Origin: Artemisia argyi
Lineage: Eukaryota; Streptophyta; Magnoliopsida; Asterales; Asteraceae
DNA: 64,000 bases
NCBI GenBank assembly: GCA_030686995.1
Contig: CM060708.1
Span: 260,404,044 to 260,468,043 of the forward strand
Direction: 5' to 3'
In this document: positions 10,534 through 20,999 of the stretch, piece after piece
How the letters are laid out: every line of letters begins with the position of its first letter
How positions within the stretch are numbered: the stretch's first letter is position 1
The notes under the pieces: model-generated
The model's database searches: none
What the model saw: the letters and a program-made list of their open reading frames with translations, nothing else
What the model was told of the DNA's origin: nothing
Made by a program: the position numbers and the translations under genes

Positions 10534-11940
10534 TGATGCGTGGGAATCGCAACAGGCTTTACCTCTCGAGGGATCTCGAGAAGCTTACAACCCCCACCAG
10601 GCAGTGTACCTGATCGTTGTAGTATAGTATAGTGACAAGTACCGGGGGATTGATCGTTCAGCTTAGGAATAGTGTCGCTAGGATTAGAAAACCTAAATAC
10701 TAGTTCTAAAGGTGAGGGATGATTGTTTTTGTGTTTTTATATTTTATAGAAAGCAATTAAAAATCTCGGGTTTGAATGATTTGGGCGGAATTAGTTGCTA
10801 ATCAACTAACCCAATACTAAAGATGCAATCAAAATAAAATACTAGAAATGAAAATAAACTAAATTATACTAAAGTTGTGAGCAATAAGTTGAGAAAATGT
10901 GTTTACTTAGATTTCACTACTCCCTAGACATCTTTTACACGTTAATTACTTGTTATAATTGCATGGATGATGGATCGTATTCCTTAATACCATTCATGGG
11001 GTGGCACACTTAACTCCCCAATTCTATGAGCTCTTATCTCCTCCTACACCATGCCCAGCACAACTATAGGGATTGTAAACAGTGGCTCATGCATTAAAAA
11101 CAACCAATAAAGACCTAGTGCGCGTCGGTTCATGTTTCTTAAGACGTTCAAGCATGTTACCAATTGGAGATCTGCCAGTTTTCTTAAGCCTAACATATAA
11201 ATCATTCATCCAAAACAAGTATAAACAAGTAATCAACACATAATTAACATCTAGGTTTCATTAGATCCAAGCAAACACAAGATAGATCTAGCCTAGCATG
11301 ATGGAATTAAGACAAGAACAAGATATAGACAACCAACACATAGACATATTGAATGAATTAAAAGAACACTTACCTTAATTACACATGAAAGGTATCAAGG
11401 GCTTCGAACCCTTGAAAAACCTGTAAAATTCGCACCAAAATCGTACTTAGGGTTTCTCCAAAACTTCTCTCCTTTAAATGTGAAAATTAGAAAACTATAT
11501 ATAAGAAAAGGGGTCTGACGGCGTCAAGACCAAGCTTGTGACGCCGTCACCTCGCCGCCAAAACTATTCTCGAACTGCCTTGATCTACATTTGACGACGT
11601 CAAGACTTAATCATTTCCAGGCCGTCATGACTTTTACTCTTGACGCCCTACCTTCGTGACGCCGTCAAATCTCTACTGGATCGTCATGGAATTTTGCTCT
11701 TGACGCCGTCAGGGAATTACTCTTGACGCCGTCACCTACTGTTCCCATCATGGAAAATTAAGACTTTGGCGTTTTCTTCACTTTTATGCTCCAAAAATGC
11801 CCGAATTGCTTCCTTTTCCAGATTTCTCTCCCAAAGTACCTAAAATCATAAAAGGAACGATTTAGGGCAATATTTGATCAAATAAATTCGAATTCGGGCT
11901 TAAATGACCCCCTAAAAATGGATCATTTTTCGCCTCATCA
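10534..11940 (-). repeat. 5' LTR of element A (1407 bp)
   Basis: Minus strand begins TGATGAGGCG and ends CACGCATCA, so it has TG...CA ends. Homologous to 29278-30664 (C) and 63716-64000 (H). A possible splice donor (TTAAG|GTAAGTG) lies at 11373 on the minus strand. Confidence 0.92.
11495..11734 (-). promoter_or_regulatory. U3 promoter of A: TATA box with a cluster of TGACGCCGTCA palindromes
   Basis: On the minus strand a TATATATAG box (11495-11503) is preceded upstream by 11-bp palindromes: TGACGGCGTCA/TGACGCCGTCA at 11516-11526, 11539-11549, 11657-11667, 11701-11711 and 11724-11734, and a variant at 11592-11602. Each holds two opposed TGACG half-sites, the core bound by plant TGA-type bZIP factors. 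Regulation is inferred from position and motif. Confidence 0.65.
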
Positions 11941-12620
11941 TCGAGTAATCAAGTCCAAGAATGTCGATATTCATGCAAATCAAATCCTCCTCAAAGAGCT
12001 AAGCCACGATATGAAAAAGTGGGAAGAACTCATTCGCGAGAATGCGTTTGGTACTGGTGGTCACCGTGATCATGTCACAGCAAGCATTGCCCACATGTTA
12101 TATTGTGTAGTTGCTGAAGAGAACTACAATTTGGCTTATCTTTTTGTTCATCGAATCATGTCCGCCAAAAACACCCCAAATGCCAATCTTCCTTACGGTA
12201 TGTTCCTTACACGACTTTATCGTTATGTCATGGAACATTACCCACATCTTCAAAGAGATTACTACGTGCAAATCCTTCCTACTTTGAACCAACTTACTCT
12301 TGTTCGTACTCGTCGTTCTTGAAGTGACAAAGGAAAATCTCGTGTTCCTTTGTTTTCTATGCCTCGTGGGTGATGATGATGAGGAGGAAGACACCTCACG
12401 TGTTAGTACTCCATCCCCCACGACCTTTGTTGATAATCTTCTTGATCTTGACTATACCAAGTATCAAGTTCCTCTTCCTCATGAAAGTACCGATGAACTT
12501 CTCTTCACTCGTCAAACGTCCATTATCAACCAACAACAACAAATGCATGAAGAAATTCGAGGAGGATTCAAATCCATTGGAAAGATGTTTAGAAAGATGA
12601 TTGGGAAGAACAATAAGTAG
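11941..12620 (+). pseudogene. Env-like / plant-transposon-protein ORF of Copia (+), broken
   Basis: The frame enters from element A's LTR, so the N-terminus is elsewhere. Visible residues include HDMKKWEELIRENAF, ASIAHMLYCVVAEENYNLAY and LPYGMFLTRLYRYV, the pattern of the extra ORF found after pol in SIRE-type plant Copia elements. A TGA at 12320-12322 and a one-base shift in the GAT repeat near 12370 break it. The last part (DDDEEEDTSRVSTPSPTTF ... MFRKMIGKNNK) ends at 12620. The function of this protein class is not established; envelope roles have been suggested. Confidence 0.7.
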
Positions 12621-12844
12621 ATGATGTTGATAAACTGCTACTTATTATTATTATTCTCTATTAGACATTTGTATGGTTTGTTATTTGTCCGATTTATTCG
12701 GAAATACTTTTGTTATCTCTTGTTTATTTCTTGGATGATGCTTAGACTTTAACTATTATCATGCTACTATCTTCATCATATTTTAATGCTATGCTATGTT
12801 TCTTTTAAAAGTGGAATATAATATGTTTGTTTGCATGCATAATT

Positions 12845-12946
<102 letters not shown>

Positions 12947-13048
12947 TCATTCCTTGAGTATATACTTTTAATAGATCTTGCTGGAAACACACACTTGAAA
13001 AATCACCCATTTCTACAAATTTTGGGTTTCTGGTCGTCTTGGAAAACA

Positions 13049-13134
13049 CCAGATGGGCGGCCCCCTTAATTTCCTAGGCGGTCCCCTTAATTATTAAGGG
13101 GGCCGGCCTACAATTAAGGGGACCGGCCATCTGG
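13049..13134. other. GC-rich imperfect hairpin, internal copy
   Basis: Bounded by CCAGATGG and CCATCTGG. Inside are alternating GGCGGCCCCCTTAAT and ATTAAGGGG(A/G)CCGGCC blocks that pair with each other. The same module sits upstream of the TATA box in both Copia LTRs (14787-14862 and 19268-19352). Confidence 0.75.
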
Positions 13135-13328
13135 AACTGGGTTTACTTTTTTCTTTTGCATCTTGTGAACTCTTTATCTAGTATCAGCTACCATTTCCCA
13201 TTTTAACCCAACTGATTTTAGAATCCCATTCAACCATTTCAAATACATACCTAAATCAACCATTTCCATACTATAAATTCCCTCCATAATCACCATTCTT
13301 CATCTCATCATTCCTCATCTAAATCATT

Positions 13329-13817
13329 ATGACTCCACCAAGCACCTCAAACTCCAAGGCCTCTAAGAAACAAAAGATTGTTATCATCCCTCCAAAACAA
13401 CTCTTCATTGACTTAACAAATGAATACAACAAAACCCCATCACCTCCACCTAAATGCTCATCTCCAAGTGCACCTAATGCACAATCCAAAACACCTTCCG
13501 CTCATGGAACTTCCTCATCCTCCATACCCTCAACCTCATCAATCAATGACTACATCAATTCACACTTGTCACCACAAGTATCATCACCACATCCTACACA
13601 AGAACCTATCTCCACCCATCTTACCATCTCACTTTCACCAATAACACCACTTGATGCTCATCTCTCATCTCCACCAATTACACCACCATTCTTTGTCAAT
13701 CCCGTGCCTTGGAGGTTACTTGAATCCCATGGGGATACTTGTCTTTGTTGCATCCACAACCGAACCGTAATCTTTGGTCTTAGAGATGAAATTCAATATA
13801 TGTTTTCATATATTTAA
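13329..13817 (+). CDS. Pro/Ser/Thr-rich spacer ORF of Copia (+), 162 aa
   Basis: Starts MTPPSTSNSKASKKQKIVI. Residues about 30-125 are rich in Ser, Pro and Thr with many short SSP/TPP runs. The C-terminus (PWRLLESHGDTCLCCIHNR, then LRDEIQYMFSYI) is the only part with a folded look and has a C-x-C-C cluster. It lies between the env-like ORF and the PPT. I do not recognise a domain. It may be the C-terminal piece of the env-like protein or a separate accessory ORF; low-complexity composition makes a chance ORF possible. Confidence 0.4.
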   Translation: MTPPSTSNSKASKKQKIVIIPPKQLFIDLTNEYNKTPSPPPKCSSPSAPNAQSKTPSAHGTSSSSIPSTSSINDYINSHLSPQVSSPHPTQEPISTHLTISLSPITPLDAHLSSPPITPPFFVNPVPWRLLESHGDTCLCCIHNRTVIFGLRDEIQYMFSYI

Positions 13818-14417
13818 CATTTTCTTACTAACCCACCACCACCACCAACTCCACCATCCTCTCCAATTATTCCTCCACCACACTTCTCACCCATTCCTCC
13901 ACCATCACTATCATGCTCTCCAAATTAAGCATATGATATGCTTAATAAATAAAGCCTTTACCACCCTTTTGCTTGCAAGCTCTATGAAGCCCATGTACTC
14001 TTTGCATGATGGAATATTATTCTAGTTGTTAGTTTATGTAATAGCTATCCTACTTCTAATCTTTATTATTGCTACTTGTATTGTTGTGTCTTGACACAAC
14101 TATTGCTTTAATCTGAATGCTTCTTTTCAAACATGCTTAATTATATTCTTATCACCTTATATATATTTGCATGTATATACTTGTGCTTCTAATATTTTTG
14201 TTTTGCAAAGCATTCCATAGTTCGTTCTCTTGGTGCCCCCTAACGAGGGAGAGTACACATCAAGGGGGAGATATCTTCCCGTCAAATTTTCACGTTTGAA
14301 AATTGTCGGCATAACCTTTTTGATTCTATAAAAAGGGGGAGAAGTAAATATAAACTCACTAAAATACTTGTTTAAAAACTAATTTTTGAGTTAATGAGTT
14401 TAAGTTTTGTAATGATC
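13818..14417 (+). other. 3' untranslated region of Copia (+) with PPT-like repeats
   Basis: No ORF of note. Two extra copies of the polypurine motif occur before the real one: CAAGGGGGAGATATC near 14261 and AAAAGGGGGAGAAGT near 14333. Confidence 0.7.
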
Positions 14418-14431
14418 AAAAAGGGGGAGAT
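14418..14431 (+). other. Polypurine tract of Copia (+)
   Basis: AAAAAGGGGGAGAT directly before the LTR start TGTTGATATAAA. This is the classic plant Copia PPT that primes plus-strand DNA synthesis. Confidence 0.93.
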
Positions 14432-15657
14432 TGTTGATATAAATAATGTTTAAAAACGTTATTAATATTTCTCAATAAATCAATGTTTTGATAATCACAA
14501 AACTCAAATCAAATTAAGTCAAGATTAAGACGTAAACAAGTATTTAGTAACAAATATTTACCTCTACATCTAATATCACTTAAGGTATGCATAAACTAAG
14601 CATCTTATGCATTACATGATCAAAGGAAACCTTGTCTTAAGACATAACATTTTATAAAATGATATTAACATTTTATATATATTTGTAAATCATTTTTGGT
14701 ATTGTTGTATTAAACTACAAAGATATGATTTCAAATTTCCAACCAAAAAGGGCAAATTTTATCCAGAAAACTTTTCCAACGTTCAGTAGGGCGGCCCCCT
14801 TAATTATACTAGGCGACCCCCTTAATCATTAAGGGGACGCCCCCTAATTAAGGGGACCAGCACGCTCCAGAACAATATTTTCTGGCCCTTTAAATACTGG
14901 ATCATTCCACATATTTTTCTCACCTTTTTGCACTAAAAACTTTCTGATCTAACGTCCATTTCTATCTCAAAAAAATACTTTGATCATATAATTCATAAGT
15001 CTTTGTTTCCAAGTGATCCAAAGATTCATCCACTCAAGTGCAAGAAGAAGAACACTCCTCTACATCCATTTAATTGTAGTAGTGTTGTGATTAGCTATTT
15101 TCATATTGTAGTAGTGCTAGATATTTGTAAAAGTGTTGTGAGAACTAGTAGTTGTGATTTAGTTGTGCATAGAAGAAGGTGTGAAGTTGACAAGGTGTGA
15201 AGAAGGTTTGAAGTCTTGAAGAAGTTGTGAAGGTGTGAAGAAGGTGTGAAGTCTTGAAGAAGTTGTGAGATTGGTTCTAGCAACTATTAGAACTCGACAT
15301 TTAGCTTAGTGTCGTTAACTCGTGTAAGCCAAGGTGTGTAAGGTTTTTCCACCATAAGGAGTTTGTTGACATAGTGAAGAAAACTCTCGAGTGTGGTACT
15401 CGGGGATTGGAGTAGGGCAAGGAAGGTGTCCTTGTAGCCGAACCACTATAAATTCGCGTGTTGTGGTTTGATCTTTCTAACTCTATCTTTTCTTCATTCT
15501 ATTTCAATACTTTCATTATTAGATTAGACTTGCTTATATTGGCTGTTACTTGAACTCACTTGAGATCGAATCGAAAGTTTTTATAAGCTACAAAATATTT
15601 TGGAAATAAATTTAAAAGGACGTAAAACTATTCAAAGTCCCCTTCTAGTTTTCCACA
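14432..15657 (+). repeat. 3' LTR of Copia (+), 1226 bp
   Basis: TG start after the PPT and CA end (TTTTCCACA). Homologous in inverted orientation to 18436-19734. It contains a gaaggtgtgaag minisatellite (about 15175-15270) and the conserved CCACTATAAATTCGCG box near 15447. Confidence 0.92.
14787..14896 (+). promoter_or_regulatory. U3 promoter of Copia (+): GC-rich hairpin and TATA box
   Basis: GGGCGGCCCCCTTAATT / AATTAAGGGGACC type inverted blocks (14787-14862) lie about 25 bp upstream of CTTTAAATACT (TATA 14889-14896). Confidence 0.55.
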
Positions 15658-15860
15658 GATTTTTCATGATTTTGGTTTCTGGAAAGAACAAGAAAATATT
15701 TATATATATTAGATTTATATTTAATCAAAAATACGTTGGAGAGTATTCGCACGAAAGGAATTACTTGACACCTTTACTTGACATTTTGTCAAATTAAAAT
15801 TTCTTGATCATTTCGGATGAAATTTATCAAGTTGTCAAGTGGATGAGAGAGTTTGTGGAA

Positions 15861-15953
<93 letters not shown>

Positions 15954-16193
15954 GTATATAGTATGGGCTTTTTAAGACGAGAATATAGGAGGGAGACGTA
16001 TGCAACGGAAGACGGGAGTTTGTTTCATCGATAGATTTTTCGATTCATCTCTCTACATCAGCATGAGTGTCGTTGAACATTGAAGTTCAATAAGGCAAAA
16101 GGGGGGATAGAAAAGGTTCATAAACGAACAATTTCTAGTTCTAGAAAATCAACAAATGAATTTTCTATGTTATAAGATCCTAGATATAGCTAA

Positions 16194-16290
<97 letters not shown>

Positions 16291-16295
16291 TATAT

Positions 16296-16331
<36 letters not shown>

Positions 16332-16530
16332 AGATATAAAATCTAGAGGAAACAATAAGCCAAGCAAAATCACATAAAAACTAGAGACTAAACTAAGCAT
16401 GCATTTCTTGACAAGGAAATAAAAGGAAATGTGTACCTTTTGTCTTCAATGTGTTTATCTTCAAAGTCTTCAAGGAATAGTACGAACAAGAGGTGACAAC
16501 TAAAATTTCCATGTTTGAATGGCGAATTTT
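15658..16530 (-). other. Degenerate stretch of Copia (-) with two AT microsatellites
   Basis: No coding similarity found where protease/integrase would be expected. Two (AT)n tracts, 15865-15952 and 16195-16327, dominate it; the second has GATATAGATA interruptions. Confidence 0.75.
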
Positions 16531-17706
16531 CTACGTTGGTCCCCATTGTCTCATTTGACCAAAGTTATTTGATCCGAACATGTTTTGTATTTGACTTGGA
16601 TGCATATATGGTGGAAACATTCCCCATGGATTGAAGTTCCACAATTGTTGATTATTGTTAAAGTTTCGTCTATTTTGGTTTGCTCTTGGTTGAGGTGTTT
16701 TAGATCTAGGGTAAGAGTTATTTGGTTTCCTAGGTGGTGGAGTTTTAGATCTTGTTTTATGTTTAGATGATTCTACATCGGTCTTTAAAGATGGTTTATA
16801 AAACGGTTTTATTTCTTCATCACTAGAAAGAGGTATTTTCTTATCATTTATGAGTATATACTTAGGATTAGATTTTGGAGGTTTTAGTTCCTTGAGTTCA
16901 CTTTCAAATTTAACATTTTTAATTTCACTTGTTGAAGCTTCGGTTGAGTTAAATCCCAAACCGGTTTTATCTCCGGATACTATTTGAATACTTATAATTT
17001 TACTAAGTGAGTTACTACTATTTTCAAATTTATCAAGTTTGCAAATTTCTTCCCTGAGTTTGTCGTTTTCACTTTTAAGCTCTTGACATGATTTACATTC
17101 TTCAAAAATTTCTTTACCTTTTTCAAGTTAATGTATTTTAATTTTTAGTTCTAGTACTTCATTTTCTAATTGGTTGTTTATGTATTTTAGTGATTTGTTT
17201 TTAGCCATTACTTGTTGTCCTAGTATGCATAATCTATTGTATTCACTATCTAAATCTTTTTCATCTAATGATAAATTTTCATTACTAAAGTATTCAGTTT
17301 CGGAACGTACCTCACTTGATGTCTTTGCCATGAGACACTTTTCTTCCTTTGTTGTTTCTTTCTCATCTTCATCGCTATCACTCCAAGCTCCTCCAACAAA
17401 TGCTCTTTGATTTTGATCTCTTGTCATCATTGGACATTTTCCAATGAAGTGATTCGGATCACCACACTTGAAACAATTTCTCTCATTCTTGCTATACTTG
17501 TCATCATTATTCTTTTGAGGTGCTCTCCTTTCATCGTGTGGTTGTCTAAAGAATCTTCCTCGCCTTCTTAAGAATTTCTTGAAATCTCTTACGGCCATGG
17601 CATATTCTTCGTCATCACTTTCGGAAGATGAGCTATCTTCGTTGTTGGATTCCTTTCTAGCTTTCAAGGTGATTGACTTGCTTTGCTCTCGTTTTCCTTT
17701 AACCAT
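16531..17706 (-). pseudogene. Gag C-terminal half of Copia (-): zinc knuckle, coiled coil and linker
   Basis: A frame with a single internal stop (17128-17130). It has an acidic Ser-rich segment ([18 protein letters not shown]), the CCHC knuckle [14 protein letters not shown], a coiled-coil tract ([12 protein letters not shown], then after the stop SENDKLREEICKL), GLGF, and a Pro/Arg/Asn-rich tail (RSKTPPPRKPNN) ending QWGPT. This is the usual gag-to-protease linker of SIRE-type Copia. It is in a different frame from the N-terminal gag; the shift lies near 17745. Confidence 0.82.
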
Positions 17707-17720
17707 TTCGGAGTCCTTCT

Positions 17721-18368
17721 TTATAATTCTTCGTAGACTTTCAAATTTGCAATTAATTCATCAAGCTGCAACATTGACAAATTCTTTGATTCTTCAATAA
17801 CCGTCACTTTAGCTCGCCATTTTGGGTGAAGAGCCCTAAGAAACTTCCTAACAAAATTCTTACTAGAAAAATTCTCATCAAGTGCTTTTAAACTTGTGAT
17901 GATAGTGTTAAATCTAGCGAAAGCATTATCAATTGATTCCTCTTCCGGAATCGTGAATTGCTCATATTGTTGAACAAGTAGATCTATTTTATTATCTTTG
18001 ACTTGATTATTACCTTGGTGAGTTATTAATAAAGAATTCCAAATTTCTTTTGCGGTTTCACACATAAAGATCCTTTCGTACTCTTTACGTGGCAGCGCAT
18101 TATAAATAACTATTTTTGCTTCATTATTCTTAGCAAGTTTTCTTTTTAAATCATCATTTTGTTTTTCAAAAGGTACGATTTCATCTTTCTTTGTTTCAGG
18201 GTTATTTTGAATAGGTAAAAAATCACCATTGGTAATAACATGCCAAAGATCTAGATCTTTTGATTTCACATAAGTTTCGAATCGATTTTTCCAATATAAA
18301 AATCCATCACTTTCAGATAGTGGTGGTCTTTGCATAGATTGCCCTTCTAAATATTTTTCAGATTTCAT
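17721..18368 (-). pseudogene. Gag N-terminal half of Copia (-), UBN2 type
   Basis: Starts [20 protein letters not shown], 53 codons' worth of leader after the PBS. Motifs [24 protein letters not shown] and [19 protein letters not shown] are typical of Copia gag. The frame ends at a TAA (17721-17723) caused by a one-base shift; the other frame carries on as [12 protein letters not shown]. Together with 16531-17706 it forms one broken gag gene. Confidence 0.88.
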
Positions 18369-18420
18369 AGATCGTTACAAGTTTTAAAATACAATATATT
18401 TTAAAGATCTTGCAAGACCT

Positions 18421-18435
18421 GACTCTGATACCAAT
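18421..18435 (-). other. Primer-binding site of Copia (-)
   Basis: Minus strand reads ATTGGTATCAGAGTC directly after the LTR end, matching the initiator-Met tRNA primer site of plant Copia elements. Confidence 0.92.
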
Positions 18436-19734
18436 TGTGGAAAACTAGAAGGGGGTTGAATAGTTTTACGTCCGTTTTAAAATTAATAAAAACAAGTTTG
18501 TTTTAAAAACTTCGATTCTAGTTTATGTGATCTCAATGCTTGCACTAAATGAACAATTATATAGTAACTAACTAACTAAGCTAATATTGTATAAGTAAAT
18601 AAGTAAGTAATGAAAAGAATTGGAAAGATCAAACCACAACACAAGGATTTATAGTGGTTCGGCTACAAGGTCACCTTCCTTGTTCCTACTCCACTCCCCG
18701 AGTCACCTACTCGAGAGTTTTCTTAACTATGTCAACAAACTCCCTTATGGCGGAGAAAACCTTACACACCAATGTACACACCACTACTTCGTCACAACTT
18801 AATCACAACTTCTACACAACTTTTTCACACCAACCTACTTCACACCTATCTTCTTCACACCTATCTTCTTCACATCAATCATCTTCACACCAATCTACTT
18901 ATCAACTACACTACTTCACTACTAATCAACTTCTTCTCCCTACACAACTTCTATTTCTTCTAAACTACTTATTACAAGCACAACACAACTTCACAAATAA
19001 TATACACTATATACACAACTACTCTTCAATACTTCTTGAACTTAGTTGTAGAAGGAGTATTCTTCTTTTGCATTTTGGTTGAGGATGGATGAGAAGGGAT
19101 TGAATCACTTGAAAGCAAGGATTAGTATTCTAATGATCAAAGGGTTTTGGAAGATGTTTAGAAAGCTTTAGATCTGAATTTTTTTTTTTTTGCAAAAGGG
19201 AGGGGAACAATTCCAGATTTAAGGTGGTATTTATAGGAGAAAAATTCTGACAAATTCTGACACAGGAGCCTGGCCGATCCCCTTAATTCATGGCCGGTCC
19301 ACTAAATTTTAAGGGGACCAACCCTTATAATTAAGGGGGCCGCCCAGCTGTAACGGCCAGAAATTCTGTCATTTAGAGGGGAAAGTTTATTAGGGTAAAA
19401 ACTAACTGATTTTGGTTAAAAATTTGAATTCATATATTTAGTATGATTAAAACATTTTTCTTTATTACCAAAAGTGTTTTTCAAAAATATATAATATGTT
19501 TATATAATTCAATAAACTTTGTATTAATTAATTAAATACCCCTTTGATCTTGAGATGTATTAAGCACTTGTTTATTCATACCTTAAGTGATTAAGTTGGA
19601 TATAATGATATAAACTAGCTTAATACTTGTTTACTTAGTAATCTTACGTTTGATGATTTTACATTTTGTGATCGTCAAATCATAGAGATATCGAAAAATA
19701 TAAATAACGTTTTTATGCATTATTTATGTCAACA
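18436..19734 (-). repeat. 5' LTR of Copia (-), 1299 bp
   Basis: TG...CA ends on both strands. Contains an array of CTTCACACCTATCTT-like units (about 18825-18960) and an A/T run near 19180. Confidence 0.93.
19222..19352 (-). promoter_or_regulatory. U3 promoter of Copia (-): TATA box with GC-rich hairpin upstream
   Basis: Minus strand has CCTATAAATACC (19222-19236). The hairpin module with GGGGGCCGCCC and GGCCGGTCC blocks (19268-19352) is about 30 bp upstream, the same arrangement as in Copia (+). Confidence 0.6.
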
Positions 19735-20260
19735 AATATCAATGATCCGTTTGGTGTATGTAGTAAATAATCAATAGGGACCATTTTTGCAATTTTTCGA
19801 AAGCTGAAGGACCAGAAATGTAACTCTCCCAAACTCATCATAGGGACCAATTTTGCCAAGCTTCAATAGTACACAATCCATTTTGATATTTTCCAAGATT
19901 TAAAATCCCAGGGACTATTTCTGCCAATTGTGAACTTTGAGGACCAAAATTGTAAATTTTTAAAACTTTTTACCGAAGGACAATTTTTGATAACTTTTGA
20001 CTTTTAAAGAGCTTGGGTTGACTTTTCTTTCAAAACAAATGCTCAGGGACTAATTTTGTCAAGTTTTGAAAGTTGGCGGACTGAAACTGCCAATTATGCA
20101 AACTTTGTTCGTTTTTCATTTGTTTTCAATCATTTTGCATCTGAAACATATAAAACACGACCTTTGGGATATTTTCTGTATTTTGATGCATTTCTGATTT
20201 TTTTAAACGTTTTTGCAGTTCAGATTGACCAAAAAATGATGAGTATTTAGACACTCATCA
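19735..20260 (-). repeat. Start of the 3' LTR of element B (truncated by insertion)
   Basis: Minus strand starts TGATGAGTGTCTAAATAC directly after a purine tract. Homologous to the first part of the solo LTR (21000 onward), which lies inverted to it. Contains degenerate agggaccaattttgcc-type repeats. Confidence 0.82.
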
Positions 20261-20994
20261 ATCCCCCACACTAAACTATTGCTAGTCTCTAGCAATCTTT
20301 TTTGAAATTTAATGGATTTAAAAGTCTCTTTACCAAAAGCCATTACTTCTGGAGTAGCAAAATATTTCAATTCAAGTAAGAACTATCGTACACTGATAAC
20401 CGTATGATTTTTAGCAAATCATAAGCTGTCAACGGTTTTGATTTGTCTTTACCAAAAGCAGTTTGCTTCTGGACTAGCCAACTCTTTGATGGAATACAGT
20501 CATCATCTTGGTGAGTTGATTACCAATTATGGTTTTCCACTGCCTTTACCACAAGCCATAACCATGCGGGCTAGCCAACTCTTCACTATCAAAGATATGG
20601 TGAGTTTAACACCATACAATTTTTGGCAAATTGCCAACCATAAATGGATTTGAGATATCTTTACCAAGAGCCATTTGCTCTTGGATTAGCCAGTCCTTAT
20701 GTTAGACGTGGTGGACTGATAACCTTTTGTTGTGCAAAGCACTTCCAAAAAAAAAAAAAAAAGAAAAGAAAAAAGAAAAAAGAAAAAAAAGGCCAAAGCG
20801 GGTGTATTATGGCACTAAAAGGTACAAATGTGATCAAATTCGCCAAGAATACCCCCCACCCCCACACACACTTAGAATTGAATATTGCCCTCAATATTCA
20901 AAGTACCGCCTATTATGCCGATATTTTGAAACGTAAAAAGTTTAGATTTGGGCAAGTGTGGGAATACCATTTTTTTATTTTTTTATTTAGTATG
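20261..20994 (-). other. 3' UTR of element B: PPT, stem-loops and about 110-bp repeats
   Basis: Minus strand has a PPT, TAGTGTGGGGGAT, directly before the LTR. Next to it is the stem-loop attgctagtctctagcaat (20278-20296). A second PPT-like run with a stem-loop (TTGAATATTG/CAATATTCAA) is at 20855-20901. Four degenerate units start taccaaaagcc or similar near 20331, 20450, 20548 and 20661. An A-rich tract is at 20748-20790. No gene. Confidence 0.7.
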
Positions 20995-20999
20995 GGTAC

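Larger units (their letters stand above)
8472..11940 (-). mobile_element. Element A: short non-autonomous Gypsy-type element
   Basis: Minus-strand element with a complete 5' LTR (10534-11940), a PBS, one ORF and a 3' LTR cut short by element 1. The internal region is only 1856 bp (8678-10533) and has no RT, RNase H or integrase. It is inserted in the env-like ORF of the plus-strand Copia; the 5 bp on the Copia side is tcgag (11941-11945). The 206-bp overlap of its two LTRs differs at about 10 positions by eye (near 5%), so A is clearly older than F and G. Confidence 0.88.
15658..19734 (-). mobile_element. Copia element (-), 5' part: 5' LTR, PBS and gag
   Basis: Minus-strand SIRE-type Copia cut by the plus-strand Copia at 15657/15658. 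It has LTR 18436-19734, PBS and a gag with zinc knuckle and Ser/Lys-rich linker. Protease and later domains are not visible before the cut. Its LTR starts (minus) TGTTGACATAAATAATG at 19734; the next 5 bp (aatat, 19735-19739) belong to element B. Confidence 0.85.
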
